Assembly (NCBI GenBank): GCA_913054135.1
Contig: CAJXJK010000001.1
Coordinates: 368,825 to 432,824 of the forward strand
Direction: 5' to 3'
Source: an uncultured Flavobacteriales bacterium
Lineage (GTDB): Bacteria; Bacteroidota; Bacteroidia; Flavobacteriales_D; Crocinitomicaceae
DNA length: 64,000 nucleotides
Shown here: piece by piece, positions 17,071-26,979 of the stretch
Position numbering within the stretch: position 1 is the stretch's first letter
How the letters are laid out: the number at the start of each line of letters is the position of its first letter
Translations under genes and position numbers: made by a program
The notes under the pieces: generated by a model
Databases searched by the model: none
What the model was told of the DNA's origin: nothing
Seen by the model: the letters and a program-made list of their open reading frames with translations, nothing else

Positions 17071-20000
17071 ATGAAAAAAGTATTAGGCATAGCAATATTG
17101 GTCGCTTTCAGTGCGATTCAGTCTTTTGGACAGTTCAACACAACTGGTTCTGGAAGTGCCATGGCCGGCTGTAATGAATTTCAAATAACAGCTGCATCAG
17201 ACAATCAAACTGGGTCAATGTACTCAACCACCCCTATCAACTTGAATGCAGATTTTTCATTGTTATTCAAAGTAAACTTTGGTTGTGATGGATTTGGAGG
17301 TGAAGGAATGGCATTCGTTCTTCAACCTGGAGTCTGGGCAACAGGATCAGGAGCGCACGGAATTGGATATCAAGGATTAACAAATACAGTTGCTATTGAA
17401 TTTGATACAAGAGACAATCAAATCGCTCAAAATAACTTTGATATTCCGGGAGACCACGTTTCTATAATGTCAAACGGTAATATAAATCACAATTTAACAT
17501 CATGTTTAACTGGTTTACCACTTGACCCTATAAGTACACTTTCAAGTGATGTTGAAGATTGTCAAGACCACATGATCGAAATCATTTGGACGGCTGGAGC
17601 AAATCAAACGCTAGAAGTTAAAGTAGATGGTGCAACTTCTATTACGCACACTTCTAACATGATTGCGAATGATCTAGGAGGAGCAACTAATGTGACTTGG
17701 GGATGGACAGGTGCTACATCAATTTTCAATAATCAACAAACAGTTCAAATCGCCTTATGTCCCTTCTTTAATTACTCGGCTACGAATTGTCCTGGTCAAG
17801 CGATAAATTTTACTGATGATTCTCAAAGTCAAAATACAATAGTTCAATGGGATTGGGATTTTGATGGTACTGTTGTTATGAATGGTGGACCAACTCCCAC
17901 GCATACTTTCTTGACTGGAGGAAACCACCCAGTAACGCTAACAGTTACTGATGATCAAGGATGTGTATCTGATACTGTCATTGATATAGGGGTTGGATTT
18001 GAAGTTACAGCCACTTCTGATGACGCCATAATTTGTCCTGGATCCACTACCGTATTACACGTTGAAGGAACTCCTTATGTAGGTAACTCTTGTTGTTTTG
18101 AACTTCATTGCTATGATTTTTGGGATGACGGATGGTCAAGTGCTGAAGTAGAAGTTTTTGTTGATGGTGTTTCTCAGGGATCTTATTCTCATCCAGATAA
18201 TGGATTAGGTATGACCAGTACTGAAATCTATACATTTTGTTGGGACATAGGAGCTGTAATTGATTTGGTAGTAAATATCCCTGGTCCTGCACAACCTCAA
18301 GAAAGCGCAGTTTTCTTGGTAGATTCAAATGGAGATACTATTGCTGATATTCTGAGTGATTTCATGTCAGGTGGATCAACCTGGTTTAATGGAGCAACAG
18401 CTCAGTATACAGTTGATTGTGGTGTTACGCCTCCTGCCTATACATACCAGTGGGATAATGCTCCCTTACTTACAAGCACTACCGACCCAGACCCAACTGC
18501 AACAGTCAATATAAATACCACTTTCAATGTTGATGTGACTGACCCTAATACTGGTTGTGTTATTTCTGAATCAGTAACAGTTGATGTTCACCCCGTTCCT
18601 ACTGCTGTGATTAGTGGAAACGAAACTGTTTGTTTAGGTGATGACGCAACATTGACTTTAACTTTAACTGGCCCTACCCCTTGGGATGTAGTTGTTCAAG
18701 GCCCTTCAGGTACTATTCCGATTAACGGCATTTTAGCAAGCCCTCATACTTTTACTGTAACAGAGGATGGTAATTATACAATTAACTCATACACTGGTGC
18801 TGGCTGCCCTGGAGATGCTACTGCATCTGGCACGGCAACTGTAACTGTTATCACTCCACCAACAGTTTCTATTGCCGCAGATGCCACTTATTGTTTTGGA
18901 GACACTCCTGCTGATTTAACTGTGACTTCTGCCAATGGAGGAACTGTGAACTGGTATAACAATGCAGCCTTAACCGGACCTGCAATTGGAACAGGAAACA
19001 CCTTCACTCCAGGAACAGGTGTTGGCACAACAGATTACTATGCTGCGGAATCAGAGTTAGTATTAGGATGTGAAGGACCTGGCGACATGGTTACGATCAC
19101 CATTAACCCTGTTCCACCTGCGCCTGCCGTTACCGGAAACACAATCTATTGTGAAGGTGATCTGCCTACTCCAAACACAGGAGTTGCAACAATGGGAGGA
19201 AATATTACTTGGTATGACAATCCTGCTCCTTCAGGAGTTGTTTCGACATTTGCGGATTACTCTCCTACTTTGGTAGTTGGGACATTCAATTATTATGTAA
19301 CTGAGACTGCTTTAGGATGTGAAAGCCTACCAACAACTGTGACATACACTGTTAAACCTACTCCTGACGCTCCTGTGGTTACTGGTACATTATTGTATTG
19401 TGAAGGAGATGTTCCTACGGCATTGATAGCCACGCCCGATTTAGGAGGTGTAATTTCATGGGAAAACATTAATAATATCACCTTAGGAACTGGAACAACT
19501 TATACTCCTCCGTTAACCGTTGGTGGTGTCGTATACTGGGTATATGAAGAACTAAATGGTTGTATTTCAGATTCTACTGAAGTAATTGTAAATGTAGATG
19601 CTGCACCAATGGTTAGCGTAACTCCTCAATTATATATCTGTTTGGGAGATTCAATACTAGTAACTGCGACAAACAATGGCTATGACATTACTTGGAGCAC
19701 AGGTCAAACTGGCGAATCTGTTTATTTGAGCCCAGAAGAGACAACTGACATTGTAGTGACAGCAACTAATCCATCATGCGGATTTGCTGAAGATAGTTTA
19801 AACATAATTGTGAATCCATTGCCAGATGTGATTGCAGGAAACGACACCTTAATCGGAATTGGAGGCGAAGTAACTTTATGGGCTGAATCTAGTGGTACAG
19901 TGAGTTATTCTTGGTTACCTGAAGTTGATGAGTGTGTAGAAACGAATTGCAGTGTAATATATGACGTACCTGATCAAGCAACAGTTTATGTTGTTTTTGC

Positions 20001-20331
20001 AACTGACCAAAATGGTTGTAAAAACACTGATAGTGTATTAGTTGATATCAATGGATACATGGATGTTTTCGTTCCCAATATATTCTCACCAAACGGTGAT
20101 GGTTTTAATGACAACCTTCAAGTTTACGGACCAAGGTTATTCAATTATCAAATTGAGATTTATGATAGATGGGGAAAACGTGTGTTCAGATCAAATGAAC
20201 AAAAAGATTATTGGGATGGAACCATTAATGGCTCTTACCTATCACCTCAAACTTTCGTTTACATGTTAAGCGGAGAGACAGTTTTAGGAGAACGAATTGT
20301 TCAAGAAGGTAACGTATCCATCATTGAATAA
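17071..20331 (+). CDS. T9SS type B surface protein with L-type lectin, PKD and Ig-like domains
   Basis: 1086 residues. After a signal peptide (about 1-21) comes an L-type (legume-like) lectin domain to about 230 ('FGGEGMAFVLQPG', 'NTVAIEFDTRDN', 'DHMIEIIWTAG'), suggesting carbohydrate binding. A PKD domain ('IVQWDWDFDGTVV') follows, then a row of Ig-like repeats each opening with 'YCEGD' or 'YCFGD' (for example 'VTGNTIYCEGDLPTPNTG', 'VTGTLLYCEGDVPTALIA'). The C-terminus is a type B sorting domain ('VPNIFSPNGDGFNDNLQV', 'IYDRWGKRVFRSNEQ', 'YWDGTINGSYLSPQTFVY'). It is expected on the cell surface via T9SS, perhaps as a polysaccharide-binding adhesin. Confidence 0.9.
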   Translation: MKKVLGIAILVAFSAIQSFGQFNTTGSGSAMAGCNEFQITAASDNQTGSMYSTTPINLNADFSLLFKVNFGCDGFGGEGMAFVLQPGVWATGSGAHGIGYQGLTNTVAIEFDTRDNQIAQNNFDIPGDHVSIMSNGNINHNLTSCLTGLPLDPISTLSSDVEDCQDHMIEIIWTAGANQTLEVKVDGATSITHTSNMIANDLGGATNVTWGWTGATSIFNNQQTVQIALCPFFNYSATNCPGQAINFTDDSQSQNTIVQWDWDFDGTVVMNGGPTPTHTFLTGGNHPVTLTVTDDQGCVSDTVIDIGVGFEVTATSDDAIICPGSTTVLHVEGTPYVGNSCCFELHCYDFWDDGWSSAEVEVFVDGVSQGSYSHPDNGLGMTSTEIYTFCWDIGAVIDLVVNIPGPAQPQESAVFLVDSNGDTIADILSDFMSGGSTWFNGATAQYTVDCGVTPPAYTYQWDNAPLLTSTTDPDPTATVNINTTFNVDVTDPNTGCVISESVTVDVHPVPTAVISGNETVCLGDDATLTLTLTGPTPWDVVVQGPSGTIPINGILASPHTFTVTEDGNYTINSYTGAGCPGDATASGTATVTVITPPTVSIAADATYCFGDTPADLTVTSANGGTVNWYNNAALTGPAIGTGNTFTPGTGVGTTDYYAAESELVLGCEGPGDMVTITINPVPPAPAVTGNTIYCEGDLPTPNTGVATMGGNITWYDNPAPSGVVSTFADYSPTLVVGTFNYYVTETALGCESLPTTVTYTVKPTPDAPVVTGTLLYCEGDVPTALIATPDLGGVISWENINNITLGTGTTYTPPLTVGGVVYWVYEELNGCISDSTEVIVNVDAAPMVSVTPQLYICLGDSILVTATNNGYDITWSTGQTGESVYLSPEETTDIVVTATNPSCGFAEDSLNIIVNPLPDVIAGNDTLIGIGGEVTLWAESSGTVSYSWLPEVDECVETNCSVIYDVPDQATVYVVFATDQNGCKNTDSVLVDINGYMDVFVPNIFSPNGDGFNDNLQVYGPRLFNYQIEIYDRWGKRVFRSNEQKDYWDGTINGSYLSPQTFVYMLSGETVLGERIVQEGNVSIIE

Positions 20332-20389
20332 TTTTTTCCAACTCCAATCATTATATTTACGTCTATATAATTAGAGAAAATACTTAAGC

Positions 20390-21874
20390 ATGAAAAAAAC
20401 TTACTTTACCCTATTAGCACTTACTCTAACTTTTGCTGGTTTTTCACAACTTCAGCAGCCTATCGCAGAAGGCGGTGGTGAAGCTCCTACTTGGAACCAA
20501 GGAATTAAAGCTCCTGGAGATTCGTGTGGTGTATATTTCAATAATTACGTTGGCCTGAATAAAACTTCAAATGTGTTTTTTGAAGCATTGAGAGCAGGAA
20601 ACGTAGCAGAATTCAATACATACGGAGGAAGATCACAGCACTACAATACTCCGCAGCCAATAGAAATTAGTGGTATACAGTTTTATGCATTTGAAACTAA
20701 TCCTCTATTAGACTCAATCATGGCAATTACAATATTACATGATTATACTAGCGTCAACGATTCAGTTGGTGTTGAATTGGCTAGAGATACGGTCTATGTA
20801 ACACATCAAACTTTCACTCCCGTGTTACCTGACATTGAAGTGAATAGTATTTTTGACACTCCTGTGACAGTGACAAATGACTACATGGTTACCGTTTACA
20901 CGCCAACTGACGATTCGTTAAAGATAATAGTCTCTGATGCAAGCTCCAATGACGGCGCCTCTGAAGGAATATCATATTTAGTTTACAATAATCCAAATTA
21001 TACTGGACACGGATACTACAACAATTTCACATTCTACGGATTGCTTTATGACCTAGATTATTTGATTAATCCAAGAATCCAATATGATTTACATGACGAG
21101 TTCATTTTAGATGATGATTCAATTTGCCCAGGAGTTGTAAGTGGTGCTTGCGTTACTTATTCTCAAATGCCAATCTATAGTGATCATCAATACAATATTA
21201 ATTCTGCTTCGGCTACTGATCATATTTTATGGTTATGGGGAGACGGGTTTCAAAACACTAACCTATTAAATGCTTGTCATACTTATAACAATGCTGGTGA
21301 TTATACCATTCAATTAAATGACACATTGATAAGAAATGATTTCTTTAACAATACTTGTGTTGCCAAGACATCTCAGAATATTCACATCATAGATGATCCG
21401 GTTCCGGCATTCTCTGCAAGCACTGGTGGATCAATTATAGATTTCACTTCTACATCTTCTAACTATGATTCATTATTTTGGGACATGGGTGATATGACCA
21501 CTTATTCTGACTCTGTAACCTTATCTCATGATTTCGACAGCCTAGGAACATTTGATGTTTGGTTATTCGCATATAATGAATGTGGAGTTGACTCTATTAT
21601 GGTTCAAGTAACCACGGATGATGTAGGGTTTGACACTGAAGATTTGAACTTCTCGATTTACCCAAATCCAGCTCAAAACAATGTTTCGATTGATGGATTG
21701 ATTGAAGGAAGCAGAATTGAATTAATCAACTTATTGGGTGAAGTTGTTTCAGCTTCAACAGCACAGTCTAGCAAAGAAATAATTAATGTAAACTCTTTGA
21801 GTAATGGTACCTATTTCGTTAGAGTAGCAACAAACGAAGCTCAGATCACAAAAAAACTAGTCGTTAGACACTAA
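20390..21874 (+). CDS. T9SS type A cargo protein with PKD domains
   Basis: 494 residues. Signal peptide (about 1-19), then an N-terminal region of unknown fold (about 25-230; 'GDSCGVYFNNYVGLNKTSNV'). Two PKD-like domains follow ('ASATDHILWLWGDGFQNTN' and 'SNYDSLFWDMGDMTTYSD'), and a type A sorting domain from about 425 ('FSIYPNPAQNNVSIDGL', 'GTYFVRVATNEAQITKKLVV'). No catalytic motif is seen. It lies 58 bases downstream of the lectin-domain gene on the same strand and is followed by a strong terminator, so the two may share a transcript. Confidence 0.85.
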   Translation: MKKTYFTLLALTLTFAGFSQLQQPIAEGGGEAPTWNQGIKAPGDSCGVYFNNYVGLNKTSNVFFEALRAGNVAEFNTYGGRSQHYNTPQPIEISGIQFYAFETNPLLDSIMAITILHDYTSVNDSVGVELARDTVYVTHQTFTPVLPDIEVNSIFDTPVTVTNDYMVTVYTPTDDSLKIIVSDASSNDGASEGISYLVYNNPNYTGHGYYNNFTFYGLLYDLDYLINPRIQYDLHDEFILDDDSICPGVVSGACVTYSQMPIYSDHQYNINSASATDHILWLWGDGFQNTNLLNACHTYNNAGDYTIQLNDTLIRNDFFNNTCVAKTSQNIHIIDDPVPAFSASTGGSIIDFTSTSSNYDSLFWDMGDMTTYSDSVTLSHDFDSLGTFDVWLFAYNECGVDSIMVQVTTDDVGFDTEDLNFSIYPNPAQNNVSIDGLIEGSRIELINLLGEVVSASTAQSSKEIINVNSLSNGTYFVRVATNEAQITKKLVVRH

Positions 21875-21888
21875 TAGAGTAAAGAATT

Positions 21889-21925
21889 AAAAAACCGTCT
21901 CGGCCTGGCCTTGACGGTTTTTTTT
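21889..21925 (+). terminator. Rho-independent terminator after the type A cargo gene
   Basis: AAAACCGTC (21891-21899) pairs with GACGGTTTT (21913-21921) around a 13-base loop, and the T run continues to 21925. Confidence 0.88.
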
Positions 21926-21953
21926 ATGTCCATAATTTTACCGAAATTTGCAT

Positions 21954-22860
21954 ATGGGAAAGAAGACATCTACCAATCCGATAACACTCTTTTATGTGCT
22001 GGTAGGTTATGTTCTATTGCAATTTTCATGGTGGCTTTACCTCATATTTTCTCTCTACGAACAAACTTACAGTCAAGATCAGTTAGAACATAAAACATGG
22101 ATGCTTGTCGGTGAAGGTTCTGTCTTTCTTGTCATTCTCTTAATTGGAGTCTATATCATCAAAAAGGCCTTCAAAAGAGAAAAAGAACTGAATAAACTAC
22201 ATGAAAACTTTTTACAATCAGTTAGCCATGAGCTGAAAACTCCCATTTCATCTGTAGGGCTTTACTTGCAAACACTTCAAAAAAGAGCATTAACAGAAGA
22301 AAAAAGACAAGACATCTATGGCAGATCTTTAGCAGAGATTGAACGTTTGAATATGTTAATCTCTGACATCCTCACTGCTAGAAATATTGAGAGTAAAAAT
22401 TACTTTTTTGACAAAGAAGAAATGAAGCTAGATGTATATTTTGAAGAATTAATTGAACGCTTAAAGGGTTCCATATTAAAAGACCATTCGGTAGAATATG
22501 ATTTGAGTAAATGCAGTCTTCTTCTTGACAAAGGTGCACTGGATTCAATTTTATATAACCTCATTGAAAATGCTGTTAAATATGCGCCTGAAAAAAGTAA
22601 AATAGGATTTCATTTGAAAAAAGAAGGTGGAAATATTCTCATTCAAGTGAGTGATGAAGGATCTGGAATTTCTGATGATATGAAAGAGAAAGTATTTGAT
22701 AAATTCTATCGTATTGAAAACGAGTCCACCCGAAAATCAAAAGGAACCGGCTTAGGACTTCATATTACAAGATTCTTAGTTGAAGGCCAAGGAGGGAGAA
22801 TTAAACTTAGAGACAACAAACCCAAGGGCTTAATTGCCGAAATTGAATTTAATGAAAAGT
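21954..22860 (+). CDS. Sensor histidine kinase (orphan)
   Basis: 302 residues from ATG 21954; a TTG two codons upstream (21948) is possible but less likely. The TAA ends at 22862. Two membrane segments (about 11-34 and 50-70) enclose a very short outer loop, so there is no real sensor domain. A HisKA domain has His92 in 'SVSHELKTPISS'; HATPase_c has 'NLIENAVKYAP', 'DEGSGISD' and 'GTGLGLHI'. It autophosphorylates and would pass phosphate to a response regulator, but none is encoded nearby. Its 3' end overlaps the start of gpmI by 11 bases, so the two are coupled. Confidence 0.92.
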
Positions 22861-24375
22861 AATAAAGTAGCACTACTCATCTTGGATGGATGGGGTCATG
22901 GAGACCACTCAAAGTCAGATGGTATTTTTAATGCGAACACCCCTTTTGTTGATCAACTTGAGAAAAGTAAGGCATCTGCAGAATTATTAACGCATGGAGA
23001 ACATGTGGGATTGCCTGAAGGTCAAATGGGAAATTCAGAAGTAGGCCACCTAAATATTGGGGCAGGTAGAGTTGTTTATCAAGAATTAACGCGCATCAAC
23101 AAATCTATCGCTGAAGGTGAATTTCAAAAAAATGAAACACTTACAAAAGCATTGACCAAGGCAAAAAACGAAAACCGAAAAGTTCATTTTTTAGGGCTCG
23201 TATCCACCGGAGGAGTTCATTCTTCGCTTGATCATTTATTGGCCCTGGTTGATTTGGCTGAAGGTTTTGGAATTAAAGAGAGTTACATCCATGCGTTTAC
23301 AGATGGTAGAGATTGCAATCCTACAACAGGATTAGGACACTTAAAGGTATTGGAAGAATATCTTGAGAACAAGAGAACGAAAATTGCGACTCTAATTGGG
23401 AGATATTACGCAATGGATAGAGATAAGCGTTGGGCTAGGATCAAAACTGCTTATGACTTGATGTTGCATAGCAAAGGTGATCGATTTGAATCAGCAAGCG
23501 AAGCTATTCAAGATTCATACGACAATAATGTAACTGATGAATTTATCACGGCAAAAGTGATCACCCAAAATGGCGTTCCAACAGCCACAATACAGGAAGG
23601 TGATATTGTAATTTGCTTCAATTTTAGAACGGATAGATGTCGAGAAATTACCATGGCATTAACCCAGATGGATTTTCCTGAAGAAGAAATGTCAACGATA
23701 GATTTGACTTATTTGACAATGACAAATTATGATAAGTCATTCGAAGGTATCAAAGTCGTTTTTGAAAAAGACAATCTTATTCAAACAATAGGTGAAGTAG
23801 TTTCTCAAAACAACAAAACACAACTGAGAATAGCCGAAACTGAAAAATACCCACATGTTAGTTTCTTCTTTTCTGGAGGTAGGGAAAAAGAATTTGAAGG
23901 CGAATCAAGAATAATGATTCCATCACCTAAAGTTGCGACATATGATTTGCAACCAGAAATGAGCGCTTATGAGATTCGTGATGCCATCATCAACTCAATG
24001 AAAAATGATGCGCCAGACTTTATTTGCCTCAACTTCGCAAACACTGACATGGTAGGGCACACAGGGGTTTATGATGCCATTTTGAAAGCTGCTGAAGAAG
24101 TTGATTCTTGTGTTAAAAAGGTCATAGAAGAAGGAGAAAAAGAAGGCTATTCTTTTGTGATTATTGCCGACCATGGGAATTCTGATTTCGCTATCAATGC
24201 AGATGGATCACCGAACACAGCACATTCTTTAAATCCTGTTCCGGTTATTGTTATAAACGAGGATGTGAAAGAACTGAAAGATGGAACTTTGAGAGATGTT
24301 GCCCCTACGATTTTAGAGCTTATGGGCATTGATCAGCCTAACGAAATGACCGGATCTTCTTTGATTATCAAATAA
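22852..24375 (+). CDS. gpmI: 2,3-bisphosphoglycerate-independent phosphoglycerate mutase
   Basis: 507 residues from ATG 22852 ('MKSNKVALLILDGWGHG'); the start is fixed by the family N-terminus and overlaps the histidine kinase gene. The phosphoserine nucleophile is Ser62 in 'GQMGNSEVGHLNIGAGR'. Metal ligands are seen in 'LILDGWG', 'HAFTDGRDCNPTTGLGHL', 'NFANTDMVGHTG' and 'IIADHGNSD', and 'GRYYAMDRDKRW' is the substrate region. It interconverts 2- and 3-phosphoglycerate in glycolysis and gluconeogenesis using two Mn ions. Confidence 0.96.
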   Translation: MKSNKVALLILDGWGHGDHSKSDGIFNANTPFVDQLEKSKASAELLTHGEHVGLPEGQMGNSEVGHLNIGAGRVVYQELTRINKSIAEGEFQKNETLTKALTKAKNENRKVHFLGLVSTGGVHSSLDHLLALVDLAEGFGIKESYIHAFTDGRDCNPTTGLGHLKVLEEYLENKRTKIATLIGRYYAMDRDKRWARIKTAYDLMLHSKGDRFESASEAIQDSYDNNVTDEFITAKVITQNGVPTATIQEGDIVICFNFRTDRCREITMALTQMDFPEEEMSTIDLTYLTMTNYDKSFEGIKVVFEKDNLIQTIGEVVSQNNKTQLRIAETEKYPHVSFFFSGGREKEFEGESRIMIPSPKVATYDLQPEMSAYEIRDAIINSMKNDAPDFICLNFANTDMVGHTGVYDAILKAAEEVDSCVKKVIEEGEKEGYSFVIIADHGNSDFAINADGSPNTAHSLNPVPVIVINEDVKELKDGTLRDVAPTILELMGIDQPNEMTGSSLIIK

Positions 24376-24454
24376 CGGCAGTGCAAAAACCTTGTTGACG
24401 AACTAACAAAACCGTTGAATTTTTCGTAAATTGGTAGTCTACTACCTTTTGGCT

Positions 24455-26308
24455 ATGAAAACGAAACTATGTTTTTTCATGGCAGGAACTCTACTTTGTT
24501 TAAGTAATTTATTCAGTCAAGTTGTAAACGGCTATGCTGAAGTGACTGCTATTGCAGGCACAACTTTTACTTTAGGCACAGTAGATGAGACTGCCCACAC
24601 ATTTGAAGATGACGATTGGGTTGTCGTAATGCAAATGCAAGATAACACCCTCGGAGATGTGACGAACACTGCGAGTTTTGGTGATTTAGGAAGTATTAAT
24701 TCTGCCGGACTTTACGAAATAAGACAAATCGATTCTCACACTGAGACGGCAGGAACGCCAACATCTATCACTTTAAAGAATACACCAAACAACACGTATA
24801 ATACCTGCGCTAACTGTTCAGTACAACTTATCACATTTAGAGCCTATGGCGCCCCCGACTACACTACAACTGCTAACATGAGCGCCCTTTCATGGGACGG
24901 AACTATTGGTGGTGTTTTGGCTTTTTACGTTGACGGTACACTTACATTGGCACACAATTTAGATGCCGACTTGGATGGATTCAGAGGAGCAGGTCCTAAC
25001 GCAGGTGGGTCAGCTGGTTGCCAAGGAAACTCAAATTATAGGGTTGTCAATCAGAATAATATGGCTGATAAAGCAGAAGGAATTCATAAAAACACAGATG
25101 CCAACTATGCTGCCGGAATGGGTAAAATACTCAATGGTGGAGGCGGTGGCGGAAGTCATAACGGCGGTGGCGGAGGTGGAGGTAACTTCACAGACGGAGG
25201 AAGAGGTGGACCAGGCTGGAACAACTGCAATCCTGGTGCTGGAGGATTGGGTGGCGTTTCCCTATCTGCCCAGATTTCAGTAAACCGAATTTTTATGGGC
25301 GGCGGTGGTGGCGCAGGAGAAGGAAACAACAATTTAGCAACTGATGGAGGAAATGGTGGTGGAATCATTCTGATAAAAGCAAACGAAATTGAAACGGGTA
25401 CTTGTGGAGGATTATCGATAAGTGCTAATGGCGAAGACATTGCCTTTGCCGGTAATGATGGTGGAGGCGGAGGAGGTGCAGCCGGCTCAATTGTCTTAGA
25501 AGTAAGCACATGGTCAATAAATGCGGCTTGTCCGCTCACGGTTGAATCTTCTGGCGGAGACGGCGGTGGTGTTAATAGTGGTGGAACGCATGGCGGCGGA
25601 GGAGGCGGAGGACAAGGTGTTGTCTTCTATTCAACCACTGAGCCCACAACAAATGTTACCACTGCAACTACAAATGGCATTGGTGGATGTAACAACAACT
25701 CTAATCCTTGTAATTCACAAGCTGGCAATGGAACGGGCGTTGATGATTCAGGAGTAATGGATTTATTAACAGGTCCCCTACCCGTTGAACTGACTGACTT
25801 TACAGCTTACAAAGTTGACGATCATGTAATTCTTGAATGGAAAACCATGTCTGAGCTGTATAACGATTATTTCAATGTAGAAAAGTCTCAAGATGGATAT
25901 TCATGGGAATCTATTGACAAAATTAAGGGCGCAGGAAACAGCACAACAACAATAGACTATAGCTCAAAGGACAATCATCCTTTTATGGGCTCAAACTACT
26001 ACAGAATTAAGCAAACAGACTTTGATCAATCGGTAGGCTATTCAGAAATTAGAAGAGTTGATTTTCAAAGTCAACAAGCTATAATTTATCCAAACCCAGC
26101 AACAAATGAATTGAATATAATCACGGCAAATTCAGCTGAATATGAGATCAATATCTATAACTCAATTGGACAAAGAATTCCTGTAAATAAACAGTTTGAT
26201 AATCAGCATTACATTTTAGAGACCACCGGCCTTTCAGCCGGAATATACTTGGTTGAAATTATCTCTAACAATCAAAAAGAGATTATTAAAATAACGATTG
26301 AGAACTAA
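24455..26308 (+). CDS. Glycine-rich T9SS type A cargo protein
   Basis: 617 residues from ATG 24455; an upstream in-frame start at 24431 would place extra residues before the signal peptide 'MKTKLCFFMAGTLLCLSNLF'. An N-terminal beta-rich region is followed by a strikingly glycine-rich block (about 210-415; 'GGGGGGSHNGGGGGGG', 'GGGGGAGEGN'). After this come a linker domain common before T9SS signals ('PVELTDFTAYKVDDHVILEW', 'NYYRIKQTDFD') and a type A sorting domain ('IIYPNPATNELNI', 'LSAGIYLVEIISN'). The Gly block is locally GC-rich compared with its surroundings. Likely an exported surface or matrix protein; no enzyme motif is seen. Confidence 0.85.
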   Translation: MKTKLCFFMAGTLLCLSNLFSQVVNGYAEVTAIAGTTFTLGTVDETAHTFEDDDWVVVMQMQDNTLGDVTNTASFGDLGSINSAGLYEIRQIDSHTETAGTPTSITLKNTPNNTYNTCANCSVQLITFRAYGAPDYTTTANMSALSWDGTIGGVLAFYVDGTLTLAHNLDADLDGFRGAGPNAGGSAGCQGNSNYRVVNQNNMADKAEGIHKNTDANYAAGMGKILNGGGGGGSHNGGGGGGGNFTDGGRGGPGWNNCNPGAGGLGGVSLSAQISVNRIFMGGGGGAGEGNNNLATDGGNGGGIILIKANEIETGTCGGLSISANGEDIAFAGNDGGGGGGAAGSIVLEVSTWSINAACPLTVESSGGDGGGVNSGGTHGGGGGGGQGVVFYSTTEPTTNVTTATTNGIGGCNNNSNPCNSQAGNGTGVDDSGVMDLLTGPLPVELTDFTAYKVDDHVILEWKTMSELYNDYFNVEKSQDGYSWESIDKIKGAGNSTTTIDYSSKDNHPFMGSNYYRIKQTDFDQSVGYSEIRRVDFQSQQAIIYPNPATNELNIITANSAEYEINIYNSIGQRIPVNKQFDNQHYILETTGLSAGIYLVEIISNNQKEIIKITIEN

Positions 26309-26979
26309 AGCAATTTCTTCGGAGGACCGGCGACAAAATCTTTGAGGTAGGCAGGTTCAAAATAGGCCACATCTTCAAATTGTCCCTTATTAAACTTTTC
26401 TTCAGCAAGTGAAATCATTCCTTTTGCAGAGACCTGCACATCCAAATCAAAAATTAAATTATTCGTCTTCAGCATCTCTTGGCACTTTTCAGCCCCAGGA
26501 CCTACAATTGTAATACTTTCATTTTGAAATCCTGCTAAGCTATCTTCTTCAACCACTAAGGCATTCGTAGCTTGCATTTCGGTTAAATCTGCAGAATAAA
26601 TTGCTGTAAAAACCTCCATTCTTCTGGCATCAAACATTGGACAAATCAATCCTTTTTCAAGGTCCACCAAATTCGCTAATGCTTTTAATGAATTAATTGA
26701 AATGAGTGGAATATTCAGTCCGTAACACAAACCTTTTGCTGTACTTGTTCCGATTCTCAATCCGGTATAAGATCCTGGACCAGCACTAATAGCCACGGCT
26801 TCAACTTCTGCTATTTGATATCCAGCTTCAGCTAAAACATCTTCAATAAATCCGTTCAGTTTTTCAGCATGTGAATAATTCTCTGAAGTCAGTTCTTTAA
26901 ATACCAATAAGTCTCCATCTTTTGAGAGGGCAACAGAACAAGTTTTGGTAGCAGTTTCGAGATTAAGAATGAGCGCCAT
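26305..26979 (-). CDS. tsaB: tRNA threonylcarbamoyladenosine biosynthesis protein TsaB
   Basis: 224 residues, ASKHA fold: 'LILNLETATKTCSVAL' at the N-terminus, 'AVAISAGPGSYTGLRIGTSTAKGLCYGL' with the TsaB signature, and 'LICPMFDARRMEVFTAIY'. It partners TsaD and TsaE to make the t6A modification at position 37 of ANN-decoding tRNAs. It converges with the glycine-rich gene, overlapping tail to tail by 4 bases, and starts directly after the stop of the OmpA-family gene, so it is the second gene of that transcript. Confidence 0.94.
   Translation of the reverse strand: MALILNLETATKTCSVALSKDGDLLVFKELTSENYSHAEKLNGFIEDVLAEAGYQIAEVEAVAISAGPGSYTGLRIGTSTAKGLCYGLNIPLISINSLKALANLVDLEKGLICPMFDARRMEVFTAIYSADLTEMQATNALVVEEDSLAGFQNESITIVGPGAEKCQEMLKTNNLIFDLDVQVSAKGMISLAEEKFNKGQFEDVAYFEPAYLKDFVAGPPKKLL

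Noticed and set aside
24374..24416. Possible terminator after gpmI (AACGG...CCGTT)
   Set aside because: Only 5 bp of stem with a 33-base loop; not enough support.
25156..25539. Proline-rich minus-strand frame of 127 codons
   Set aside because: It is the antisense shadow of the glycine-rich block of the secreted protein (GGN codons read as CCN).
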